DNA of 64,000 nt from contig JAKSXM010000272.1 of assembly GCA_022575985.1 (NCBI GenBank), positions 28,351,501 through 28,415,500 of the forward strand. Reading direction: 5' to 3'. This document shows positions 33,778 to 46,400 of the stretch, piece after piece. The translations under genes were made by a program, and so were the position numbers. Below the pieces are notes generated by a model. The model ran no database searches. It was not told where the DNA came from and worked only from the letters and a program-made list of their open reading frames with translations. Each line of letters starts with the position of its first letter. Positions within the stretch are counted from its first letter, which is position 1. This stretch comes from Anagrus nilaparvatae (Eukaryota; Arthropoda; Insecta; Hymenoptera; Mymaridae).

Positions 33778-34578
33778 AACTAAAAATCAGTAAAATTGTT
33801 TTGACATACATTTTGCTTATGGTGTAGCTCAATCAATGTAAAATTAAGATAAAACCTTTGACGATATTTAGAGATAAAAATTAAGATTGTACTAAGAAAT
33901 TAGATAACTTGAATACTTGTTATTGCTAAACAATTCAATTAAAAAAAAGTTATTGTTCTCTAAAACTACATCACTGTTTAAAAACTTATACTTTAATATA
34001 AGGCACTATATTTTAAAACCAATCCAACGAAAATAACTAAAGCACTAAAAGAATTCTATTAGTAAAAAAGTATTTAAGTGATAGTTTTATTTATTTTTTA
34101 TGAAACATGTTGTAACGAACGATAGCAAAAAGAAAAATTAAAATAAATTCAAAGGCCAAAAGTGTATTAGAAAACATTTAAAAATAATGAGAAATAATTG
34201 TTACATTAATATGCTATTAACTACGAAAAATATCATTATTTTTATTGAAAAATATTAGAGAAAAGTATTATTTTAAAATTATATGCAATTTAAATCATTA
34301 GTTCAAGAACAAATTATTTTAATTTGGGTAATTGTCACACTGACATTATAGTGGTAATTGATGAGGATCATGAAATCATAAATCAATACTAGCATGGTTT
34401 TCAGGAACAATAACTTTGAAAATATGCTTTTATTTCTAAAAATTCTAGGAGGAATTCATAATTTTTATGCTCGTAAAAAAAGCTGCTTTAGTGCAAACAC
34501 TAAAAGCTGCAATTTACAAAGAGACATAATTAATTTACTAATGAATGTGTATATTGTTTTGAGTACAGAGAGAACCCT
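33778..34578 (-). pseudogene. Truncated duplicate of the IR-B 5' end
   Basis: It keeps the start codon (33811) and eleven codons equivalent to the IR-B signal peptide (MYVKTILLIFS), then stops at TGA (33776-33778), where homology ends. The remainder matches the IR-B upstream region. It therefore carries a second copy of a putative receptor promoter without a receptor. Confidence 0.8.
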
Positions 34579-36192
34579 GTACTCCCTGGTACATTTTTGC
34601 AAATTTTTTACGAACTTAAAATTATTTTTTTGGCTCAAGGATTTAAAATTATAAATTCTTCAAGATTCAAAATATAAGTTTAAACATGTTCCATGTTCGT
34701 TAGTTGTGAGTTCTCAAACTGGTTGTAAGTTTTTTAGTTTAAGCAGGAAAACGACTTTAAATGGGGCAGATATATTATGTTAATAATGGTTTATTAAGAT
34801 CACGCATCAGTACCTCATAAGTGCTGTAAATTTCGTATTATCGAAAAATTAAAGTCAAGCTATAAATTTAAAACTTGGTACAGATACTCTTTTTAAAAAA
34901 AAATCAAGGCGCTCTTAAAATGTTGGTTATGGTTATGGTTTTTGGGAGAGTATAAGGCTTACCCTTTTTTTATTAGAGCTGCTTTAATCTTTTTGTTTTC
35001 TTATGTTTGTTGTATGATTTTTATTATGTTTGATTTACTATAATGCTTTTTATGTGCGTTGTTAACCTATGGCCTCAGAGAATCGCACAATTTCTCCTGT
35101 CCCCATGCCTGCTTATAGTGCACATGATCGCAAAATCTTAATTTGACGATAACTGACAAAGAGCTAATTTTTCATAAATATTTCATATCATAAAAGGAAA
35201 AGTTTTTTATTTCTTCAGGAGTGTTTTTTCCATGGCAATACAAATTTTCCATTTATTTTTTGATATATTTAATACAAAAAGAGAAATTTTGAAAATTTTG
35301 AGTAGCTCAGATATGAAAATAATAATTATTATTATTCATGGTTTGGAAATCGACAAAGTTGGAAAGTCGTGCTTTTCGACAAAAATGTGGGAAATTCTTT
35401 TTGGTTCCCATCGCCTATTTCGTGCTCACGTTTTTTTCGCATTCTATCTATAGGATTAAAACTATCAGAAAATAATGGTGGTACTATTTCTTAAATTTTA
35501 ATTGGAATTTTGAGAATAATTCGATATAACCAGTGTGACCAGTTGCAGTGCAAATAAAAGTGGCACTTTTTCACAGGAATAAACTGAGCCTCGCTGAAAA
35601 ATGTACGAAGTATTTTTTTAATGATAAAGATAATTTAAAATAGATATAATTATGTTCCAATAGTTTTTCAATATTTTATGAAATTATTTTTTACATTTAC
35701 GTATTTTTTTAAAAATTATTAATTATTGGAAGGTTATGATAATATTTAATTAACTATACAAATTATAAGTATAATTAAACTTTTGTACTTAACTATTTTA
35801 TTACTAATGTCTATAGTTAAATATTATTATAACCTTTGAAAATTTAAAAATTAAAAAAAAAATACGTTAGTAAATGTCAAATATAATTTCATATAATAAA
35901 TAAACAGTAATAAATAAATAATTAATAAATAACTGAAAATAATTGAAACATGGATTATATCTATTTGCAATTATCTTAAGGCCACTGTCTCATTTTTGTG
36001 ACGATTTTTAAAAGGATTTTCAACATTCATTTTATCAGCTGTTTTATTATGAAAGTTAAAAATTTTTTTTTTTTATTAATTACAAAACTATTCTACACTC
36101 CCAAACCAAAAGAATTTTTTCTTAACCAAAAAAGAATTTTGGAGCTATTTCGATTTTTTTCATAAAAAATTCTTTTGACGAAAGGGGTCCTT
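34579..36192. other. Non-genic
   Basis: AT-rich sequence. Around 35720-35880 two mirrored AT-rich blocks (AACCTTTGAAAATT type) give weak local symmetry. No gene, RNA or clear element. Confidence 0.35.
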
Positions 36193-36249
36193 AATGAAAT
36201 TCTTAATTAAAATGACCTAAAAGGAAGAATGAAGGTAAATGTCTAGAAA

Positions 36250-37318
36250 GGACCCCGCACAAAAGTATAGGATTTTGCCTTTCGGTCGAATTGGCCGAAT
36301 TTTGGATATGTTGTAGATTTTATCATTCTGAACAGAAGTCTCAATGGGTACAAAGCTCAAAAGTCTAAACTTTGGAGGCTACGGAGCTTGAAAGCTCCAA
36401 AGCTCCACCATGGCAAGATCGCTTCAAAACCTTTTATCTTTTATTTTTAAAGTATACCTTTATGTTTTTGAGGTCGCTAATTCCAAATCTGATGTCAAAA
36501 TGACATTATTGACAGTTGGCAGCTGTCAGCTAGCTGTCAAATTGACAGCAGAATACAAAAAACTAGAAATAATGATTTCACAATGTTTTCGAGGTTGCTG
36601 AGTTTAAATCTGATGTCAAAATGACAAAGTTGACAGTTGGAAGCTGTCAACTACCAGTCAAATTGATAACAGAATACAAAAAACTTAAAAAACTATGTCA
36701 TTATGACATCAGGTTTGAACTCAGCAACCTCGAAAACATATTTTGAAATCATTATTTTAATATTTTAGTATTCTGTTGTCAATTTGACAGCTAGTTGACA
36801 AATGCCAACTGTCAACTTTGTCATTTTGACATCAGATTTGAATTCAGCAACCTCAAAAACATATGGTGAAATCCTTATTTTAATATTCTTGTATTCTGTT
36901 GTCAATTTGACAGCTAGTTGACAGCTGCCAACTGTCAACATTGTCATTATGACATCAGATTTAAACTCAGCAACCTCGAAAACATTGTGAAATCGTTATT
37001 TCTAGTTTTTTGTATTCTGCTGTCAATTTGACAGCTAGCTTACAGCTGCCAACTGTCAATAATGTCATTTTGACATCAGATTTGGAATTAGCGACCTCAA
37101 AAACATTAAGGTATACTTTAAAAATAAAAGAAAAAAGGTTTTGAAGCGATCTTGCCATGGTGGAGCTTTGGAGCTTTCAAGCTCCGTAGCCGCCAAAGTT
37201 TAGACTTTTGAGCTTTGTATCCATTGAGAATTCTGTTCAGAATGATAAAATCTACAACATATCCAAAATTCGGCCAATTCGACCGAAAGGCAAAATCCTA
37301 TACTTTTGTGCGGGGTCC
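36250..37318. mobile_element. Foldback element, copy 2
   Basis: It has the same termini as 3014-3910 (GGACCCCGCACAAAAGTATA and inverse). The arms (36250-36620 and 36950-37318) are nearly perfect inversions containing CCATGGCAAGATCG and the TGACAGTTGGCAGCTGTC-type units. The centre adds further units in inverted order. Symmetry continues outside the termini to about 36193 and 37372 (AAAATGACCTAAAAGGAAGA and inverse). No transposase. Short MARSLQ ORFs are present in both arms. Confidence 0.85.
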
Positions 37319-37610
37319 TTTCTAGACATTTACCTTCAATCTTCCTTTTAGGTCATTTTCATTAAGAATTACTGAAATAGTTTCTAGTGGACCTAATTTT
37401 GAAATTTGTAGAAAAACTTTGCTCCCCGGGTTTTTTTGTGAACTTTTGGTAATAAAAAGTCCCCAGTTCTAAGGATTTTGCTTTTGATTTGCAAATACAC
37501 GTGCCTGTAATCACCCCAATTTTCCCATTTAAATAACATGGGAATATTGACTTTTCAGCTTTCTAATTTTTTAACGTGCTGAAAAATTTTTTTAAACACT
37601 ACCAAACAGA

Positions 37611-39062
37611 TAGAAAATGATGTTTAGACATATAAAAACTGATCACCAAAATTGTAGAAGTCCCAAGAACACTTTATTTTATCAAAATATAATTTTTAAA
37701 AATCGGAATGTTCACATTTAAAATACATTAAATGTGAAAATTGTGATTTTTAAAAATTTTATTCAAAAAAATATCAAGGTAAAGGAACATCAGTTAAGGA
37801 AATCTTTTTTCATGATGTTTATTCGTCTATGTAAATTCCTAATCAATATAAATTACAGTCACATTAGTTAATTCTTAATTTCTTAAGTATAAAAAAGTTA
37901 TAATCATGATAAAAATAACTTTAATGAATTTAAAATTTTTTAAATTTTACGTCTGGTATGAAATTACGATTATTAAATAATACGACCTTTCCAGACAATG
38001 ATAAAATTCTTAAATACTCGTGCTGATATGTGGCGTAATATTTACACTCTAAATATATCAGACAGTGTAGTATTAAGTTAAGAACAATCAATAAGATGTT
38101 TAAAAATTTTTTTATTATTAGGGAAATTCCGAAAATTTTCGGAAAATCCCAAGGTCATTTCGCCTCTTGGCTAAACAGTGTGAGGCATAATCAGTATGAT
38201 CACTGTTTAGCCTTAATCATAGATGACGAAGATTTAAATAAAAAATCTATTTTTTACTTTTTTTAAAATTAAAAAAACAAAAAATTCCTTAAAATTATTA
38301 ATTCAAAAAAGTACTCACTCGGCGAAGATGAACTGTGAAACTGATGGGGAGAGAAAGAGATTCTTACTCCCACCATCCCTCACAAAAGCCATCTGGTCCA
38401 ACAGTGTTATAAAGAATGTACATTAATACAAAAAATAAAACACTTGAAAATAAATTTTTTTTAATACTACTTTTTTGAATTAATAATTTTAAGGAATTTC
38501 TTGTTTTTTTAATTTTAAAAAATGTAAAAAATAGATTTTTTATTTAAATCTTGGTCATCTATGATTAAGGCTAAACAGTGATCATACTGATGATGCCTCA
38601 CACTGTTTAGCCAAGAGGCGAAATGACCTTGGGATTTTCCGAATATTTTCGGAATTTCCCTAATAATAAAAAAATTTTTAAACATCTTATTGATTGTTCT
38701 TAACTTAATACTACACTGTCTGATATATTTAGAGTGTAAATATTACGCCACATATCAGCACGAGTATTTAAGAATTTTATCATTGTCTGGAAAGGTCGTA
38801 TTATTTAATAATGAATTTAAATGTTTCTTACTGAACAGAAGTTGCATACAGAAAATGTAGTCTCTGCGCGAAGCGCAGTTGAATCTAGTGATACTAAAAA
38901 AAAGTAATGTTAAAAGTATAAAATTTTATGCCATTATTATTTTGCTGCTTTCTCTGATAGCCAGGAAAATTGCGATTTTTAAAAATTTTATTTTGATAAA
39001 ACGTTCTGGGACTTCTACAATTTTGGAGTTCAGTTTTTATATGTATAAACATCATTTTCTAT
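37611..39062. repeat. Older outer inverted repeat around the 345-bp-arm palindrome
   Basis: Left arm 37611-37705 and right arm 38975-39062 share GAAAATGATGTTTA, ATATAAAAACTGA, CCAAAATTGTAGAAGTCCCA and TTTTTAAAAATCG in inverted order, with visible divergence. The inner palindrome (37969-38812) sits between them. Confidence 0.75.
37969..38812. mobile_element. Giant hairpin, 345-bp arms, 154-bp loop
   Basis: Arms 37969-38313 and 38468-38812 have equal length and are nearly perfect inverse copies, starting ATTATTAAATAATACGACC. Each arm contains its own smaller hairpin, GGCTAAACAGTG...CACTGTTTAGCC. The loop (38314-38467) is unique and less AT-rich (GGGGAGAGAAAGAG, CACCATCCCTCAC). No long ORF. It is probably a foldback or MITE-type insertion. 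Confidence 0.85.
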
Positions 39063-40381
39063 GGGTGCCAGTCAAAACTCAGAACTGCTGCTTAGCAGAA
39101 TCGGCACCTTTTAGATCAATTTTTTTAAAGAATAAGCAATATAAAGAAAAAACTGCATATTTTAATATTAATTTTAAAAATAATTAGGTGTATTTTATAA
39201 TGAAAACTTCTTTCTGTATTTCGAAATTTCTGTCTGTTGCCGATTTTGCTAAACAGCAGTTGCAACCAAAATGTCTACGAAGTACCAGAGAATTCTCTTC
39301 TGCATGGACGCCATTTTTACAGCTGTAAGCCAATTCCTTAAACGGACGCTTTCTCCCCAACTTAGGCTTCAATTTTAATCAAATAACTTTTAACCATATT
39401 AATTGATAAAAAAATTGTAACAAAAATTCGTCTGCTTGAATCTTAGTAGACGACTCTTGAGAGTATATTTTGTTTTATAATAAAAAGGAATAAGTTTTTT
39501 TTTTTTTTTATAACAAGCAGAAAACAGGGGTTACACTGATGAGACTCTTGTTTTCTTGGAGAGTCGAAATGGACAAAGATTTCTATTTTTTTAACTTTTT
39601 AACGTCAGAATAATAAATTTTTAACATCACAGAACTTTTTTCAATAATATATATTCTGTGTGACAAGTGGAGGCTCAGTCCTCAGAAACACAGATAACGA
39701 TAATGAAAAAATTGCATTTTATACAGTTTCATTTAGATCCTGTTTATTATTTATAATAAACTCGTCAAATTAATTTAATTAATTGGAACAAAAAACAGTA
39801 TTTATACTGTTTTCTCATTATTATTATAATATTTTTTTTTATTAATATGCATCGCAATATACCAAATCAAGTCTTTCACAATATCAATATTAATTAAGAC
39901 AAACAATTTTCATTAATCTTAGACAAATTCATGATAAGGTTTTTGGGATAAATGTTTTGTATGTTTAGCATGTAGCAAAGGAGTTTAACACCTCCTCCTC
40001 CCTAATGATGATGACACTTAAAATTAAATTGCTACATTTTTAAGTCAATTTTAAAAATTGAATATAAAACTAGTGAATCCATGATAAAACTATACAAGTA
40101 TATTAATTTTTTTATCTATTTAAAATTTAAAATAGCGAATTTATTTATTCCTGTTCAATATTATTTTGATAAAGTTATTTACTACCTTTTATAACTTTAT
40201 CATTCTAAAAAATCATAATTTATTTTATTTATTACAAAGAATTTTGTAATTTTAATTCTTTAAATGAATTTATGATTCGTTATAATTATTCTCAACAACG
40301 CGTTTTAGTGTTATTGTAATTGTTAATTAATAATATTTTTGTCTTATTATTATCTACATAAATATAATATGACACGTATAT
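39063..40381. other. Non-genic with one small hairpin
   Basis: GAACTGCTGCTTAGCAGAAT (about 39081-39100) returns inverted at about 39245-39265, giving a hairpin of about 190 bp. The rest is AT-rich with no gene. Confidence 0.4.
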
Positions 40382-40896
40382 ATCACGAGACTTCGTAGTA
40401 GAGTTTTTTAATACAAACACTAAGCACTTTTTTGGGAATGAGTAAAAAAAATAATACAAATCGATTAATTTTTTGATTCTAAGACAAAAATGTGGAATAA
40501 CATTTTTCATGAAAATGCATCCCTTGCCGGTTACAGTCCTTAGAAATTTGATATTTTGAAAATTAAGTTTTTTAATCGACGCGAGATTCAAATGTTTTTA
40601 AGGCCTATAACTGACAAGGGATGCATTTTCATAAAAAATGTTATTTTACATTTTTGTCTTATAATAAAAAAATTAATCGATTTGTAGTGTTTTAAAAAAA
40701 ATTTTTTTCACCCCCCAAACGGGGGCAAACCACCTCCCTCGGGGATCTGACCAAAGAAGTTTGATATGTAACATTTTTTATTGGGGCCAAAATGAAGCGA
40801 ATGCAAAAAGTTTCAAGTGATTTCACTCATTCCCAAAAAAGTGCCTAATTTCCTACAAATCATATATTAAAAAACTCTACTATCGAGACGAGATCA
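40382..40896. mobile_element. Nested inverted-repeat element
   Basis: Outer arms 40386-40442 and 40826-40896 share GTAGAGTTTTTTAATA and GCACTTTTTTGGGAATGAGT. Inner arms 40456-40533 and 40612-40687 share AATCGATTAATTTTTT, GACAAAAATGT and AAAATGCATCCCTTG. Its right end overlaps the start of the next foldback in GAGACGAGATCAC. Confidence 0.7.
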
Positions 40897-42571
40897 CAGA
40901 GTACTGATTTTTCGAGACTCGTGACGATACGAGACTTATACATCGAGACTCTCGAAAAATCTCGAAAAGTCTTGAGGGCAGAATTACTACTTCTTTCCTT
41001 TTAATTTCAACTTTTTTTGAATTTTTTTCGTAAATAACACTACTACTGTCGGATAAATAAACATGTGCACCTCCTGATTTTATTGAATAACTTCCACCAT
41101 AATGGTCAAAAAACATTCGCATAAAATTTTTCTTATAGAAAATTGTTTTTTTTACTTCTATACAGAATCTTAAGTTTCTAAGTTAATTAGGACAAGTGTT
41201 ATGTCCAAAAAGGTGTCAAAAAAGTGAGAAAAAAACGGAACACTTTTTATGGTCATTTTTGAATCGCTATAATTTCACTAAAAATCAATATTTTTTCACC
41301 AAAGTTTGACCATGGATTCTTTGACTCTTTCACTTCCCGGGTCCATTAAATTTTTTTAAAAACATTGATAAAAAAAAGAGTTACAACCCTTCAAAAATTT
41401 TTTATCTGAATTGGTTCTAATTATCCGATATACGTGATTTTTTTTTCTTCCGATAGAATATTTGTTTTAGATCTAAAATCTCGAATTTGATGTCTGTGTA
41501 CATCTTCTTTTGATTGTAGTATCAATAAAAATAAATAATTTTTATGTGTAGAAATCTAATAATTACTTTTCCCATTGTTTTTGAGCTATGAATGAAAATA
41601 AAATTTAAGGTGCGACCACCTATAAAGAGTTTTTGATTCACTATGAAAAAATTAAATAATTTTTGAAAGAAATTCTCTGTCTTTGAAAATTTTTTAATTT
41701 TACGTCTGGTATGAAATTATGATTATTAAATAATGCAACCTTATTATTTTTTTTCTACTGATTTAAATATGCCTCCTTTGTTTTAACACGAGTAAAAGAA
41801 ATTTTTCATATAGTGTATCAAAAACTCTCAACTGGCGGTCGGACCTAAAATTTTATTTTCTTTCATAACTCGAAAAGTGTGGTAAAAGTAATTATTAATT
41901 TTTTTTCATATGCAAGATTTAGTTTTATTGATTTGTGCACGCATCAAATTCGAGAATTAATATCTAAAATAACTATTCTATTGATTAAAAAAAAAACGCA
42001 TCGTTCGGATAATTAGAACCAATTCTGATAAAAAAATTTTGAAGGGGTGTAACCTTTTTTTTATCAATATTTTTTAAAAAATCCAACGGCCCTGGGAAGT
42101 GAAAGAGTCAAAGAATCCATGGTCAAATTTTGGTGAAAAAATATTGATTTTTAGTAAAATTATAGCGCTTTGAAAATTACCAAAAAAAGTGTTCCGTTTG
42201 AGATTTGACACTTGTCTTAATTAACTTAGAAACTTGAGCTTTTGTATAGGAGTAAAAGAAACAATTTTCTATAAGAAAAATTTTATCTGGATATTTGGTG
42301 ACTATTTTTGTGAAAGTTATTTAATAAATTCGGGAGGTACACATCTTTATTTATCCGACAGTATGAGTGAACTAAATAACATATAGTAAATGTAAATTTT
42401 TGTATATTAAAATTTTGGATTATAATTTTCGAGACCAAGTCTCGATTTCGAGACGAGATCGAGACCGAGACCAAAATGCAGATCGAGACCGAGACCGAGA
42501 CGAGACTATTCATAATTTTTCGAGACCGAGACGAGACTTATAAAAATCTCGGTATGGTCTCGTCTCGTGAT
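40882..42571. mobile_element. Large foldback with GAGACGAGAC-rich ends
   Basis: Arms about 40882-41655 and 41800-42571 are imperfect inverse copies: GTCGGATAAATAAA at 41048 against TTTATTTATCCGAC at 42347, CCATGGATTCTTTGACTCTTTCAC at 41310 against its inverse near 42100, and AATTGGTTCTAATTATCCGA against its inverse near 42010. Both ends consist of irregular GAGAC/GTCTC repeats, denser on the right (42430-42565). No transposase. Confidence 0.75.
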
Positions 42572-42711
42572 GCTCTAATTAAGAAAAACTTTCTGAAGAG
42601 GAACAAAGTTTTGTTCGAAATATTGGATAATAAACAATTTTAAACAAGAAAAATTTATCTGAATTTGGTCAATTTCACCTTTTACAAAAATTCTCTATCA
42701 TCAGACGTTAA

Positions 42712-43024
42712 AATAGGGGGCTTGCATGGGTCAAAATGTTGGTAATTTTTGTGCATAATCTGAAATTATATAAAAAAATATTAGACTCGTATTTTTTTAT
42801 TTTTTAAAGTTACGAAAATTAACAAAGTTCTAGAGGTTTCAAAAACCAGATTTTCGTCAGAGGTCTGACGTCACAATGTATTTGTATACGGTAGGCGTGA
42901 CGTCATCACTTTTTTAATTTTCATTTTTTTGAAAAACAAAAAAATACGTGTCTCATATTTTTTGATCTAGATTCAAATTATGCAAAAAAATCATTAATAT
43001 TCCGACCCATGCAAGCCCCCTATT
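42712..43024. mobile_element. MITE, 313 bp, long TIRs
   Basis: The ends AATAGGGGGCTTGCATGGGT and their inverse are followed by about 75 further bp of diverged inverted sequence (GCATAAT-TGAA, CGTATTTTTTT). The loop contains GAGGTCTGACGTCAC and GTGACGTCATCAC. No ORF. It lies 470 bp upstream of the carotenoid oxygenase start. Confidence 0.8.
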
Positions 43025-43496
43025 CAAAATAAATATAAATAAAAATTTATTAAGAAAATTGAATATACAAAAATTACGTATTGAATTAAAAAAAATTTTC
43101 GTAATACCTAAAATAATTAAAATTTTAATGAAAATCATTATATAAATTTAAATTATAAAATTACGTAATTGATTATTTAATAAATATAATAAATACAAAC
43201 AATAAAAAATTTATTTTAATAACAGTTATACATCAAAATAAAAGAAAATACCAATAATTTAATTTACTTTTCTTTAAAAGGTTTCATTTAATAAAAGAAA
43301 AAAACTCGCACACACACATATTAACTAATACAAGCATAAATTTGTTTCTTGTACTTACCTTTTTTATAACATTCAATACTACATAATGAAACCACACACC
43401 AAAAGATATAGATTTTCATTTTTTTTAAAAACATGTTTTAGTTGAATTTTGTCGTTCTAAGTGATTAGAAGTAATTTTTTTTAAAGATTCTTAAAA
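43025..43496. promoter_or_regulatory. Presumed 5' flank of the carotenoid oxygenase
   Basis: AT-rich sequence with no distinctive promoter element. The translational context AAAAATG has A at -3. A 5' untranslated exon cannot be excluded. Confidence 0.3.
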
Positions 43497-46400
43497 ATGT
43501 ATAAATATTTAAAATCAAATTCTGATAGTAGTGTAGAATCTGCAAAGCATTACATTATAGATGATTTATTAAATAATCAAAATAAAAATTTAAAAAGATC
43601 GAGTACTATTAATTACCCGGTAAATTTATCCAATTAATTTTATAATTTTTTGAGTTTCAAAAATTTTAATTTAATTTTAGAATAGAAAATTATCAAAAAA
43701 ATTAAAACGTCAAAATGCTATTGATAATTTATACCCACAAACTGATACAACCATTTGGATGAGATCGTGCGAAAAAGAAGTTATTGAACCAATTACTGGT
43801 CGAATTACTGGTAAGATGCCAAAATGGTTAAGGGGTATGTTATTAAGAAATGGTCCTGGTAATCTCAAAGTTGGTGATTATGAATTTCAGCATTTATTTG
43901 ATAGTTCTGCTTTGTTGCATAGGTGAGTTGGGATAAGAAATTTTTTAATTGGTAAATTTAATTGATTTTTGATTATTTTTTTTACTAGATTTGAAATAAC
44001 AAGTGAAAAAGTAACGTATCAGAATCGTTTTGTCAAGACAGACGTTTACAAAAAAAATCACGAAGCTAAGAGAATTGTTATTACTGAATTTGGTACTAGA
44101 TCAATACCAGATCCATGTCAAACTATATTTTCAAGGTTTTATACACCTTTAAAAAAAATGATTCTTAAACAAAAATTAAAATTCTATTTATTTTTAGAAT
44201 ATCGTCAGTATTTAGTCGATTTAGGGAACAATCAGACAATTCAATGATATCAATTTATCCAATTAACGACGAGTACTACACATTTGCAGAATCACCATAC
44301 ATACATCGTATTGATCCAAAATCACTAGAAACATTAGAAAGGGTATTTAATAAAAATTTTTTTATTATTACGATGTAAAACAAAATTTGATACATTTTAT
44401 TATTATTATAGGTAAAAATATCAAATTACGTTAATATTGTAAGTCATACGTCACACCCACACGTTATGAATGACGGTACTGTTTATAATTTAGGATTAAG
44501 TATTGGTAAAACTGGTCCTTATTATATTATTGTAGAATTTTCACCATATAAAGTATCAACAGGTTTGTGTGCAGAAAAAATTTTTTTCAATGTCTTAAAT
44601 AATTTTTTAAAATGATTTTTAATTTTAGAAAATATAAATAAAAAGAAAAAATTAACAATGTTTGATCAAGCGAAAATAGTTGCATCGACATCATCAAGGT
44701 GGTTATTAAATCCATCGTATATGCATACGTTTGGTATAACTAAAAATTATTTTATTATTATTGAACAACCATTTGCTATTAGTTTAATTCAAACTTTAAA
44801 TTGTATCATTAAAAATAATCCGATGAGAGGTTGTTTGAAATTTCATGATAATGAAAAGGTAGGATATAGGTCATTTAAAAAAAAATTAAATAATATCAAA
44901 TATTACAAATTTTTTTTTAGACACATATAAAACTTATGTCACGTAAAACTGGAAAAACAGTCAAAACGTTTGTTGCTGAAGCATTTTTTTTCTTGCATGT
45001 TATTAATCAATATGAAAGCGATGATGGCAGATATGTTGTTTTAGATATTTGTTGTTATAAAGATGCTAAAATGATAGATTGTATGTTCGTTGAGGCTATG
45101 AAGGTATTTTATTGATATTCATTATTATTTTAATCTACACTGAAAAAACGAAACTGGTTAATAGAAAAATTACGGCTGTGATGATCAATATTTTTTTTTC
45201 GTTTAAACTGCTGCAAATGACATAAAAACTAAATAAAAGTAAATAAAAAATTTTCATTAAGATGGTACCCACTAGATATTAGGTACTTTTACGCCTACAT
45301 GCATATAATCCACACGTATAATTAATTTTATTTTAATTTTTTTAAATTACAGTTAGATTGCACTAATTAAAAATTACTTGATTTCTCAAACAGTTCTAAT
45401 CAATTGGCTTGATTTTTTAAGAAATTTGCTTCAATCAGGGATCAAAATCCAAGCAAAATTGAACTTAGTTATAAAAACATTCAGTATATCATTTATAGCA
45501 AGATTCACTTTGGCCCCTCCTCTGTCTTTAATTCCATTTTAAAAAAAATTTCACTTAAAATAAAAAATCTGCCAGCTAATAAAAATTTTGTCCGGAAATC
45601 TAACTCGAGCTTTTATGTAAAATACATTCAGTGTGAATTTTACCCGAAGGAATTATTTTGAAATCTGTTTCAAATTTAAGTGTGTCACAAACATGCACCT
45701 TTTATAAAAATAATTTACCTCTTGTAATGAGATATTACTTCAGTCAAATTACGGTTTTGCGGGTGTTTTTGCAACCAAAATGAGAATAAGTCTACTAAGG
45801 GGTTTTTGGCTCGCTGTTTCCGGAACTCGAGGTGTCATCCATGCGCAATTTGTATAAGGATCAAAGAAACCTTTTAATAATTTAACATATGTTTTTAAAA
45901 TTTATACTGTTCAGCTGTTACGTTTAAAACATTGAATTATTGAATTTCAAGCACAAAAATTGACACAGTATATTTTTTGAAACTATAAATTAATTTAATT
46001 CCATTCCCTATTTTGTCGTTATTTTCTTTATTTCCAAAGCTAATTCTTCTTCTAATTTAATGAAATAATTAATTTTCAGAATATCCATACAAATCCAGAC
46101 TACCCAAAATTATTTCGTGGTCGGCCGTTACGGTTTATTCTTCCATTAGATGTCCCAGCTGGAACAATTTCGCCCAATGAAAATCTCATTACAATGGAAA
46201 ATAATGAAAATACTAGGAGAAATGAATTTAAAACCAGAAGCAAATCAAAAGAATTTGAATTACACAATGTATCCGCAAGAGCTTATAAATTATCAAATGG
46301 AGAAATATTTGTAAAACCTGAATTAATTTGTAATTTAGGGTGTGAAACACCTCGTATTAATTATGAAGTATATTTAGGAAAAAAGTATAGATATTTTTAT

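Noticed and set aside
36410..37158. MARSLQ ORFs as real genes
   Set aside because: They lie in the arms of a foldback and are duplicated by symmetry; no conserved domain. Kept only as a low-interest finding.
38879..39372. Opposing short ORFs sharing a CCLA motif
   Set aside because: They arise from a small inverted repeat at about 39081-39265, not from related genes.
42283..42513. Serine/valine-repeat ORF
   Set aside because: Translation of GAGAC/GTCTC simple repeats at a foldback end.
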